A DNA stretch of 64,000 bases, taken from assembly GCA_009667805.1 (NCBI GenBank), contig RXON01001523.1:23902-87901 (forward strand), read 5' to 3'. A program made the translations under genes and the position numbers. How positions within the stretch are numbered: the first letter of the stretch is position 1; each line of letters starts with the position of its first letter. The stretch comes from Leptobrachium leishanense (Eukaryota; Chordata; Amphibia; Anura; Megophryidae). The notes under the pieces are model-generated. The model saw only the letters and a program-made list of their open reading frames with translations. It did not search any database and was not told where the DNA came from. Positions 33,101 through 42,608 of the stretch are shown here, in pieces.

Positions 33101-33171
33101 GACACAGGGGCTGCTTGCCCTCTTATCTGTGTCTGGGAGCGTCTGCCTGTCCTTTTTCTTCTTTCAGACAT
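30116..33171 (-). pseudogene. hAT transposase copy 2 (BED finger, hAT core, dimerisation domain)
   Basis: Transposase gene with start at 33171 (MSERRKRTGRRS). Order: acidic/Ser-rich N-terminus; BED finger about 32440-32270 (CNLCQMRLKR, with an Arg codon turned to TGA before HMNNCH); RNase H-like core with LDTWSSKHGQGR (first Asp), GMIVCDNGSNL (second Asp) and HTRWNSTLAML; acidic insert; C-terminal dimerisation domain WPEFSQYAMQVL...SSSVLSERTFSAAGG. A frameshift near 32500, another near 31200, an internal deletion near 31735 and the BED stop make it a pseudogene. The last 322 codons (31084-30116) are open. Confidence 0.9.
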
Positions 33172-33282
33172 GGTGAGTGATATATAGATTAATATATACA
33201 GAACTCCGATTCAACTCTGGTATAAAGATTAAAAAGATTTCCAGAACTCTGGTATAACTCAGTGAGACACCCTGATAGCTGG

Positions 33283-33850
33283 CAGCCAGTGACAAGACAC
33301 AGATTACAAGTCTCAGACACCTCCTATAAATCAGTGAGACCCCTTGATGGGTGGCAGTGAAACCTCCTATAAATCAGTGTGACCCCTTGATGGGTGGCAG
33401 CCAGTGAGAACACACGGATTATAACAATTCCCAAATGTTTTAAAGAAATTAGTGAGCCCCAAAATACTGCGTGGTACTGGTTGTGTGACAAGACACAGAT
33501 CACCTCAATTCACAAATGTTTTAAAGAAATTAGTGACACCCAAAATACTGCGTGGTACTGGTTGTGTGACAAGACACAGATCACCTCAATTCACAAATGT
33601 TTTAAAGAAATTAGTGAGCCCCAAAATACTGCGTGGTACTGGTTGTGTGACAAGACACAGATCACCTCAATTCACAAATGTTTTAAAGAAATTTTTAACC
33701 CCCAAAAAAACTTGCTGGCTGTGTGACAAGACACAGAAGATCACCTCAATTCACAAATGTTTTAAAGAAATTTGTAAACCCCAAAAAAACTTGCTGGCAC
33801 AGTGACAAGACACACATCACCTAAATTCCCTGATATTTGGTAGAAATGAG
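33283..33850. repeat. 68-bp and 81-bp arrays of hAT copy 2
   Basis: About two copies of the 68-bp unit (33283-33410) and five of the 81-bp unit (33420-33840), inverted relative to copy 1, where about 23 and six copies occur. Confidence 0.85.
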
Positions 33851-34265
33851 ACCCCCCAGACCCCCCTGTAGCGTGGCAGACAGGCAGTAACAACACACAA
33901 CTATCTCCTCTGAAATCTCCTCTCAAAATGCGTGCTGTAGCTATGCGTGGAAACGTTATATAGTGTGCTGCGGGACTTAGCTCTGTGAGCCCAAGATTGG
34001 GCAAAATTTGCCCAATCAGGACTCTGAGCCGTGATTGGCATACTGTTGGACCTGTCTTGCACCAGACCTGTGGTCAGGTGCAAGGCTGTAGCCAATTACG
34101 AGCTTCAGGCCAGTGGGAAACTGCATTGTGGTCCATTGTGATGCATTGTGGTCGAACATGCGGCGAACACCCGGAAATGTTCGGTGTTCGCGATCTAATC
34201 GAACAGGCTAAGTTTGGGTCGAACTCCGAACTGTCCTAACCGAACAGCTCATCCCTAGTCAGGAA

Positions 34266-34445
34266 ACGATCATGGGAGGAGCCAGAAGAGGGAAGAGATC
34301 AGGGAGAAGGATTAAACAGAGGGAAGAGGGAAAGAAGATAGTTAAGGCAGGAATATATAATTTAAGCAATAGAGTTCTGACCAATGTAGAAATAAGCCTC
34401 TTAAAGATGGGTTTAAAATTCACCCCCAATAAAGGAATGGATAGG
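34266..34445 (+). pseudogene. PLE ORF, piece 4 (start of conserved N-domain)
   Basis: Carries [20 protein letters not shown], matching the 'NLS-LT-E-LLKGL-F-P' block just before the RT in Penelope-like proteins. Interrupted at about 34446 by the L2 element and resumes at 35596. Confidence 0.75.
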
Positions 34446-35595
34446 TTTAATACTGTCCTTGGTCCTCTGCTCTTTTCCATCTACACCTCCTCCCTGGGCA
34501 AAATCATCAACAGCTTTGGCTTTAATTACCACCTCTACGCTGATGACACTCAGATCTACCTCTCTACCCCTGATCTCTCTTCCCATGTCCTTTCAAAAGT
34601 CAGTGACTGTTTATCTGGCATCTCCTCCTGGATGGCCTCCACCACCTAAAGATCAACATGTCAAACTGAACTCCTACTTATTCCTCCCTCCAATGCCTCC
34701 CCACCTCCTGACTTCTCTATCACGGTGGAGGGTATCACCATCTCCCAATCAAACCAAGTTCGCTGCCTTGGAGTTACACTTGACTCTGCTCTTTCCTTCA
34801 TCCCCCACATCAAGTCTCTTTCCTCCGCCTGCCGATACCAACTGCGTAATATTTCCAGAATTCGGCCATTTCTTACCGCTGTCACCACAAAACAACTCAT
34901 ACACGCCCTGGTAATCTCCCGACTCGACTATTGCAATAATCTCTATCTGGCCTCCCTCCTGTCCCGCCTCTCCCCCTACAATCCATCATGAACGCCTCCG
35001 CCAGGCTAATTCACCTCACCCGCCGCTCTGTCTCTGCGCTCCCTCTGCGAGTCCCTTCACTGGCTCCCATCCACTGCAGAATTAAGTTCAAAATCCTTAT
35101 CCTTACCTACAAAAACCCTCCATACTCAGCGCCCAACTACCTGTCCTCACTAATCACCAAATACACCCCAGCCTGCTCCTAAGGTCAAATAGTGACCTGC
35201 GCCTAGCTTCTCCCCGCATCACTCTTCCCATGATAGACTGCAGGATTTCTCACGCGCAGCCCCCACTCTCTGGAACGCTCTCCCCCGTACTGTCAGACTT
35301 TCCCCTAACTTCTCTTCCTTCAAACGCTCCCTGAAAACATTCCTATTTAGGGAAGCTTACCACCCAACTCACTGACACAACCATCAATCACTCTCACCTT
35401 ACAGTCCTCTCCTCCTGTTTCCAACCCCAACCCTCCCAGATTGTGAGTTCCTACGGGAATAGGGCCCTCATCTCCTCCTGTACTGTTTGTCAAATGTTGT
35501 TCAATGTATTGTAACCCTGTCTATAATGTGCTTATTGTACAGCGCTGCGGAATATGCTGGCGCTTTATAAATAAAGAATAATAATAATAATAATA
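34446..35595 (+). mobile_element. L2-clade LINE, 5' truncated
   Basis: Carries the C-terminal part of an L2 reverse transcriptase: [15 protein letters not shown], the catalytic box in [11 protein letters not shown], a region with SNQVRCLGVTLDSAL, then SRLDYCNNLYLASL and the C-terminal RLIHLTRRSVSALPL. Several frameshifts. The 3' end has acagcgctgcggaatatgct plus ggcgctttataaata and an AAT-type tail, then PLE sequence. Dead on arrival by truncation. Confidence 0.9.
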
Positions 35596-36627
35596 ATGTT
35601 GATTTACAGAGGTTTAAAAGGGGCCTGTGCTTAAAGAAGTTTTTTACAAAATCCCCATTAGAAAGAAGCTTGGGGACCGATACGAGCACATATGTCCATA
35701 CTAATCTAAAACCAAAGTCAAAATTCTTTCCAAGGAACCTTATCTCTGATGAGATGAAGTTATTTGAGAAATTAGTCCTAAAGGATCTGGAAAAACGTTC
35801 AACTAAAAAAATGAAATCTAATCTATCTAGGCAAGAATGTGAGTCACTGAAGAATTTAAGCATTGATGATTCCATAATGATAAGACCGACCGATAAAGGG
35901 GGAGGAGTTGTAGTTTTATCGAAAGAACAATATGAAAAAGAGGTTTATCGAATTTTGGGGATGATGTTGACACATATGAAAAGATTGGTGGGGACCCTAC
36001 GGATAGAATTAAAGAAGATCTGCAAAAATTATTAATTGAGGGGAAAGAACAAGAAATCTTCAATGAAAAGGAATATATACATCTAAATATACCTTTCCCA
36101 AAAATACCCCTTTTATATCCTCCCCAAAATTCATAAAAATTTGGAAGAACCCCCGGGTAGACCCATGGTAGCAGGGATAAAATCTTTAACAAGCAATTTG
36201 TCTCAATATATAGATATTATATTACAACCAGTAGTTAAAACAACTAAATCTTATTTAAAAGATACTATAAATATGTTACAAATACTAGAAAAGGTTGTAT
36301 GGAAAAAAGACTGGTATTTAGGGACATGTGATGTGAATGCATTATATAGCAATATACCACACAAATTGGGTAAAGAGGCAGTCAGACAGCAACTTTTGAG
36401 TAATGATTCTATGAAACCGAACAAGTGGATTTCACTCTAAAGGTATTGATTATTTTATAATAATAATTATTTTAGATATGACCAGCAATTTTATATGCAA
36501 ATGGTACTCCAATGGGCACCAAGTTCGCACCAGCTATGCGAACCTGTTATGACTGACTAGGAGACCAGGTTCATCTATGGTTCGCATAGCTGGGCACAAA
36601 ATATGATACCTATCTATGTTAGATATA
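35596..36627 (+). pseudogene. PLE reverse transcriptase, N-terminal and finger/palm part
   Basis: Follows the L2 insert. Motifs in order: IRPTDKGGGVVVLSKEQY (PLE 'KPADKGG' block), then after a frame change PPGRPMVAGIKSLTSNLSQY (GRPIVSG block), GTCDVNALYSNIPH (first catalytic Asp region), and GTPMGTKFAPA, where a one-base loss breaks the YAN that should follow. These are diagnostic of PLE-type RT, related to telomerase. Multiple frameshifts. Cut at about 36628 by a LINE tail. Confidence 0.85.
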
Positions 36628-36740
36628 TTTATTTTATTTTTTATAAAGGATTTTACCAGGAAGGATACATTGAGATTTTTCTCATTTTCAAGTATGTCCT
36701 GGGTTCAAGAACATTGAAGTGTTACAGTTACAGAAATACA
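36628..36740 (-). mobile_element. Short LINE 3' tail insertion
   Basis: About 110 bp: ataaaggattttaccaggaa next to ggatacattgagattt..., the same tail as at 6200. It splits the PLE RT immediately before the YIDD catalytic box. Confidence 0.8.
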
Positions 36741-37850
36741 AGATAGATGTATATAGATGATATCTTCTTCATTTGGAGGGATGGTGAACAGGATTTGATC
36801 TCCTTCCTTGAAATCTAGATAATCCTGAATGGGAATTAAACTCGAAAAGAAATGGAGTAAGGAAAATATAACCTTTTTGGATCTGGATATATATATTGAG
36901 GGAAAAAAAAGTAACAAAAACCCATTTTAAGGAGGTCGATACCAACACCTATATTGAGCGAAATAGTTGTCACAATCCTGTTTTGCTCGATGCAGTTCCA
37001 AAGAGCCAATTTTTATGAATAAGGAGGAATTGTTCTGATGAGAATATCTGTGATGAACAAATAGAACGATTAAAAGAAGATTTTTTGGAAAAAGGGTATG
37101 ATAAATCAAAGCTTGAAACAACAATAGAAGAGGTAAAAAAGAAAGATCGTGGTGCCTTACTAAAATATAAGAATAAGAAAAAGAAAAGGAATTTGGCACA
37201 AATTAAGTGCCAATAATTTTTGATTTTACTACTGAAGCGAAAAAAATGAAGAAAGGTATAAGTAAACACTGGCATATTCTTAAACGAGATAGGGAGTTGG
37301 ACAACATTATTGAAGATCACCCACGAATAATATTCAGAGGAGCCCGAAGCTTGAAAACCAAGCTGGTGAAAATTAAGATACATAAAAAAGCGATGCCAAT
37401 ATGTTCAATTTAGAAAGTGGCTTCTATAGTTGTGGACAATGTTTTTCCTGCAGGTCAGTGGAAGGAAAAATCTTTAACTAAAAAATGTTTAAATAAAAAA
37501 AGCGGTAAAGAAGTTTTTATTAAGATGTTTTAACATGTTGTTCAAAGAATGTGATTTATATTTTAGAATGCCCCTGTGGCCTATACTATATTGGTAGAAC
37601 CAGTAGAGCATTGAATGTGCGTATCTCAGAACATATAAGGAATATAAGGAAAATGTTTACGAAACACTCAAAGTATAATGGATCACCAATAGGTTTAAAA
37701 TTCACAGCCCTAAAAAAAGTCAGCAATAGGGATAGAGGGGAAAGTATGACGACCACATTGGGTAAAGAAGAAATGAGACACATATATGAATGGGGTACTA
37801 TGTTTCCAGATGGTCTAAATACCGATTTTGAGATCGTTCATTTTCTATAA
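36741..37850 (+). pseudogene. PLE RT catalytic box to GIY-YIG endonuclease
   Basis: Begins with the catalytic YIDDIFFIW, then TFLDLDIYIEGKKV, thumb-region sequence, a linker with Cys pairs (YSCGQCFSC) and a C-terminal GIY-YIG nuclease (37551-37850): ECPCGLYYIGRTSRALNVR with ISEHIRN following, including the catalytic Arg region. The nuclease nicks the target and the RT copies RNA there. Frameshifts occur around 36800-37000, 37200 and 37410-37550; the last 99 codons are open to TAA at 37848-37850. Confidence 0.85.
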
Positions 37851-37949
37851 TCAGTCATTATTTAGCACTATTGCACTATATTGATTTTGCACTATATAAT
37901 ACACAATATAATTATCTGTTTATGGTGATATAAATTAATTATTAAATTA

Positions 37950-38345
37950 CTATATTCACTAGTGATAATATAATAGAGGGATTTATATGTTGCCACACGC
38001 AAACACGTATATAGGAAGAAAAAAAAAACCAAACACTTTCGTCTTATATTTTAGGTTTTATTTTTTGTAATATTTTAATAATCACTATTGATAATATAAC
38101 AGAGGGATTTATATATTGACACACGTAAACACATATAAAAAAAATTAAAAAAAACACTTTGGGTCTTACATTTTAGGTTTTATTTTTTGTAATATTTTAA
38201 TAATTAAAAAATCACTTTATAATATAACAGAGGGATTTATATGTTGACACACGTAGACACGTAGGAAAGGGGAAGGGAAAAAAAATATTATTATTATTTT
38301 TTTCTAATATATGTTTATATAAAAATTGGGTTTTATATTTTTAGG
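37950..38345. repeat. About 130-bp tandem repeat in PLE 3' UTR
   Basis: Three copies of a unit with gataatataacagagggatt, tatatgttgacacacgtaaa and ttaggttttattttttgtaa. AT-rich, non-coding. Confidence 0.75.
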
Positions 38346-38689
38346 ATTAATTTTTTAAGTGTTATAATTCTCCTGTAAATAGGATAGATAATCTAGTGAC
38401 ACAAATGTAGAATGTAATATATTTATATATAAACAATAATATGATACATTGTGGTATTATTTATTTGGGGTTATAGCACAAATAGTTAGTGATTGATGGA
38501 TACAAATTAAGATTTATCGACTGTATGGTATTTATTTGGTGAGGTATTCTCTCAAAATAGAAAGATATTTGCACATAAAGCATAGGTTAATCACATATTA
38601 GTGTGTTAATCCATTCACAAAATATGGATTAATAAATGACGCATATGTTACAATGAACACCATGTTGTTAACTCTTTGTTAATAGATGT

Positions 38690-38935
38690 GCAAATGAGGT
38701 TTGGAAATGGATTAACCATGTATGATGCAATTGACTAACATGGAAATGAGGCTTGGAAACAATGGATTGCTCATGTGTCTGTAATTACAATTAGTTAATT
38801 GATGTGCAAGCGAGGCTTGGAAATGGATTAACCCATTTATAATGCAATTGACTAACATGGAAATGAGGCTTGGAAGCAATGGATTGCTCATGTGTCTGTA
38901 ATTACAATTAGTATGCAACAAATATAAAATGGCAG
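38690..38935. repeat. About 118-bp duplication in PLE 3' UTR
   Basis: Two copies of a unit with gcaattgactaacatggaaa, tgaggcttggaa-caatggat and tgctcatgtgtctgtaatta. Confidence 0.85.
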
Positions 38936-38964
38936 GAGGGATTCAGTATAACATAATTGTTTTG

Positions 38965-39004
38965 CCAGCTGATGAAGATGGTGCTCCGTCGAAACGCATT
39001 CTGT
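38965..39004 (+). ncRNA. Hammerhead-ribozyme-like motif (right, core intact)
   Basis: CCAG, CTGATGA (intact core), GATG...CGTC stem II, GAAAC, then ACGCATT where the left copy has ACGCGTT, then CTGT. The core boxes are intact, but stem III and stem I each carry one mismatch compared with the left copy. Possibly weakly active; not tested. Confidence 0.6.
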
Positions 39005-39559
39005 AATTTTATTTTATTTTAATAAATACGCTTTTTGAATCCTGCCGTTCCTGCTTCTTTGCGCTTGGAGTGGTTTTTGTGAATTTTTCCTAAAAATTCA
39101 TCTGCGGATACCCCAAGAGTCTGGAGGCTCTCCTCTGAGTGAGTAAGCCCTTGGCCCTTGCTTTGCACATATAATAAGTATTTGTTGTGGAATTACACTA
39201 GGGGATTCTCCCTCTGTTTTATGTTTCCCTTGTATATGGAATATCTGGAGAAAGAATATCCTAACAGGTTGTATAGGTGCCTGTAAAAGAAGAAAAATAC
39301 CTAGAAGGCGAATAATACTAGAGCCGGTACTTGGGCTCTTTGTTTGTCTGAACGGAGAATATGTGAACATCCATCTGAATACAGAGACTTTGACAGAGAT
39401 TGGAGTACGCTATACACATTTTTTTGAACTCATTGGGACTATCTGGTCTGAATATATGGTTTCATTGGGGAAACCACCAAAAGGGGACATAGCGACATCC
39501 ATAAGGTATTGTGAGGAGGTTGTTGTTTTGGTGTGACGCTCCACTTTTTCTTTTCTAAT
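38965..39559 (+). repeat. PLE right pseudo-LTR
   Basis: Homologous to 16165-16919 without the MITE. Joins Gypsy1 RT sequence at 39560. Confidence 0.85.
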
Positions 39560-39560
39560 A

Positions 39561-39683
39561 CCTGTCTGACATGTTCATGGTGGGTTTTCAGATCGGGAGA
39601 GTAAATCAGTATATTGTCTAAGTATACGATAACAAAGGATTGCAAAAAAATCTCTGAGCACATCATTAATGAAATCTTTGAAT
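39561..39683 (-). pseudogene. Gypsy1 RT fragment with YLDN box
   Basis: Minus-strand reading gives FINDV-like sequence, FLQSFVIVYLDNILIYSPDL and KTHHEHVRQVLE: the RT catalytic region of a chromovirus Gypsy. The active box is YLDN rather than YLDD. It continues on the far side of the 2.07-kb insertion. Confidence 0.8.
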
Positions 39684-41754
39684 TGTCGGGTATATTAGAG
39701 ACAAAGATTATGTCGGGTATATTACACAGAAAAGGAGAATTTTAAAATGGATGTTTGTAGCCATTTTGTGTTAAAGACAGTTTTTCTTTCTATTTTCTCT
39801 AGGTATAGAAATGAACGAGATTTTTTTTTTTACAGAGTTCATTTTTGGGTGAAGTTTTTCCAGACATGAAGGAACCTAGAATGAATGTGAGATAATGCTA
39901 AGACGTGTCATAAGTAAATTTATTGGTTTTGTCTGACGTTTTAAAACAAAAGAGATTTTGTCTTTTGGGTATAGGAATAAGAGAAAATATTCTGTAATAT
40001 AGAATTATATTCACAAAATATATGTTTATAATCAAGGTATATTTTATTATATTTACAGTGTAGGAAATATACTCCAAAATAAAGTATATAATTGGTAAAT
40101 AATAAAAATTACTAAAGAATAGATTCTGTGAGTTAACCAGAAAAGAATTTAGCTGATAGGACTCTATAGTAATTTCAAAAGGGAGGAGAGCTATAAATCA
40201 GATGACAGAGACAGTCTAACTGAGAAGACAAGGCTCTTTGTAAGTCAGTCTGACCTTTTGACCCAAGATAAGATATTAAAAAGAAATGGTGGAATTAATT
40301 GGAATTAATATAAGAAGTGCAATACTGCCCTCTAGAGGATAGTAAAATAATGAACCATGACGTCAAATTGGCTATAATAAGCGGCAAAGATTTTTGTAAG
40401 TCAGTCGGAGATTTCAGCAGAGAGACTCACATCGCAATGCATTAGACATGACACTCTGAAAGTCGGAGATTTCAGCAGAGAGACTCACATCGCAATGCAT
40501 TAGACATGACACTCTGAAAGTCGGAGATTTCAGCAGAGAGACTCACATCGCAATGCATTAGACATGACACTCTGAGAAGTCGGAGATTTCAGCAGAGAGG
40601 CTCACATCGCCATGCACTCAGACGTTCATTATACATGACACTCTGAGAAATCGGAGATTCCAGCAGACAGACTCACATCACGATGCGGGCAGATCCCAAG
40701 ACATGAGGCAATCAATATTCTCACCAAATCTCTAACTCACATGCATTAATTATCTAATATCGATAATTTTCACATATTCCAAAACAAAGCATCACATAGA
40801 AAATTCCAAGGCAGACTTATCAAAATCCAGATTGGACAGGTAATGTATGAAATTAATGTACGAATTAATGTAATCATATATTTGTAGATATTCTTACAAC
40901 TTAGACTGAGCGGATACGGTTAAGTCCAAATTCTAAGTATTTCTAATCTGCAGATGGGAATATGAAGAAGTGGATATAAGGATTTATTCCTAAAAGAAAT
41001 GTTGTAGGAATGATACCAATATATATATATTGAATTTGGAAATTACTGTGATTAAAATTAATAAGCAAGGAATTATATAACTACAAAATAAAAAGCAAAA
41101 GATTAGAAGTTTAATTCTCGAGATTAGGGGAGGATTCACTAAATAAGTTTTTATTACTTATCATTAAATTAGCTCATCTTTTGTTGATCCATGTAGCATA
41201 GAGATATATATAGATCTATAAGAGCTGGCTGGTTAAACATTGTTTGCTGGGAAATGCATGTTGTATTAAGCAGAAATGTTTATTAACCATTTGTGTATTA
41301 GTTACTAACTGATAAGGTAAATGATATTAATCATATATGCAGTTACTAACCGGAGATACGTATATTGTGAAGCTAGTTTTTATATGCTGATGGATTGTGG
41401 TTTATAAATTTTTGTTTATGATATGAGATTTGAAACTTTTTTGTATGCGTAATAAATATATATACATTTTTATCCGATTATTGATGATTGCATTTTTTAA
41501 AGCAAAACACAGACAATTAAAAGAATTCAGGATAATTTCTAAGAGATATAAACGATATCAGGACATACTTGAAAACGAGAGAAATCTCAATGTATCCTTC
41601 CTGGTAAAATCCTTTATAAATAAATAAATAAATAAATATTTGTGTCTCGTATAAGTTTCTTATGAAGTAATAATCCCTGATATATTGGAGGCTTGGCCGA
41701 TAAGTCCAATATTTATAAACGTGTTGTATTCACGTAAAGAGATTATATCTGACA
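39684..41754. mobile_element. 2.07-kb solo-LTR-like insertion
   Basis: Begins TGTCGGGTATATTAG and ends TTATATCTGACA (TG...CA), flanked by the 4-bp duplication gaat (39680-39683 and 41755-41758). Removing it restores the Gypsy1 RT frame exactly. AT-rich, no supported ORF. It contains a 58-bp minisatellite and a short LINE tail (about 41560-41640). Best read as a long solo LTR, with a 4-bp TSD as in ERV1- or Gypsy-type integration; a small non-autonomous element is possible. Confidence 0.7.
40390..40660. repeat. 58-bp minisatellite, about 4.5 copies
   Basis: Unit agtcggagatttcagcagag, agactcacatcgcaatgcat, tagacatgacactctgaa; the last copies are degenerate. Confidence 0.9.
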
Positions 41755-42608
41755 GAATACAGCTGGAGCATTACAGAGACCGAACGGCATGACCAGATAT
41801 TCATAATGCCCACTCCTGGTGTTAAATGCTGTTTTCCACTCATGCCCTTCTTTTATACGTATAAGGTTGTAAGCCCCTCTTAAATTGAGTTTTGAGTATA
41901 CTGCTGATCCCCTTAACCTGTTGAACAGTTCTGATATAAGAGGGATAGGGTACACATTCTTGATGGTGATCTTAGTAAGACCCTATAATCGATACACGGG
42001 CATAAATCTCCTTCTTTTTAGACACAAAAAAGAACCCAGCCCCTGCTGGAGAAGAGGAACGTCTGAAAAAAACCTCTCTCCAAATTCTCCTTTATTGGAT
42101 AAAGGATATACTTTGCCTCGAGGAGGCATGGTACCTGGATGAATATCTATGGCGCAATCATACGGTCTATGTGGAGGTAGTTTCTCTGTCTCTCTTTTAT
42201 CGAATACAGCCCTGAGGTCGGCATACCAGTCAGGAACCTCTGTAGACAATGGAGGAACTGTAGGTGTGTTCAGGGCACCAATATGCTGAATGGGTATTAA
42301 ACAAGTCCCAAAACAAGCAGGACTCCAAGACAGTATCTCTCCCTTAGCCCAATCAATAACAGGATTATGTTCCACCAACCAAGGGAAACCAAGCACAACA
42401 GGATTGGAAGGTAAACGGATAACCTGAAATATGATTTCTTCTTTATGCAAGAGACCAGTGGTAAGAACCACTGTAACAGTATCATGAGTAATTCTGGAGC
42501 AGGATAACGGCCTACCGTCTATGGCTTTGACGGCCAAGGGTGTCTCTCTTACAAGCAGAGGGAGAGAAATGGAGGAAGCGTATTCAACATCAATGAAATT
42601 ACCAACAG
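41755..42608 (-). pseudogene. Gypsy1 protease C-terminus and RT N-terminus
   Basis: Minus-strand: VKAIDGRPL and VVLGFPWLVEHNPVIDW (end of a Gypsy retropepsin with the LG-xWL block), a linker, DKRETEKLPPHRPYDCAID (RT start), [20 protein letters not shown] and the DLRGAYN-type block as [22 protein letters not shown]. One Asp to Asn change (first RT catalytic block) and a frameshift near 42060 are visible. The insertion at 41754 follows APAVF. Confidence 0.85.

Larger units (their letters stand above)
28667..34257 (-). mobile_element. hAT copy 2, complete ends
   Basis: Full-length minus-strand copy of the same BED-finger hAT family as copy 1. Ends TAGGGATGAGC on both sides, with a perfect 8-bp TSD gtcaggaa at 28659-28666 and 34258-34265. 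From its 5' end (34257): subterminal GTTCG/CGAAC words, short tandem arrays, transposase gene (33171-30116), a roughly 140-bp tandem array and a terminal region. About 5.6 kb; inserted in the PLE ORF. Confidence 0.95.
15959..39559 (+). mobile_element. Penelope-like element (GIY-YIG type), heavily interrupted
   Basis: PLE with one ORF (reverse transcriptase plus GIY-YIG endonuclease) flanked by pseudo-LTRs: 16165-16919 and 38965-39559 share closely matching sequence. At the left end the pseudo-LTR is preceded by an inverted partial copy (15959-16164), a head arrangement known for PLEs. The ORF runs 16975 to 37850 but is split by six later insertions. No duplicated target is visible; the left flank is the end of Gypsy1 pol and the right flank the middle of Gypsy1 RT, so a deletion accompanied or followed insertion. 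Confidence 0.85.
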
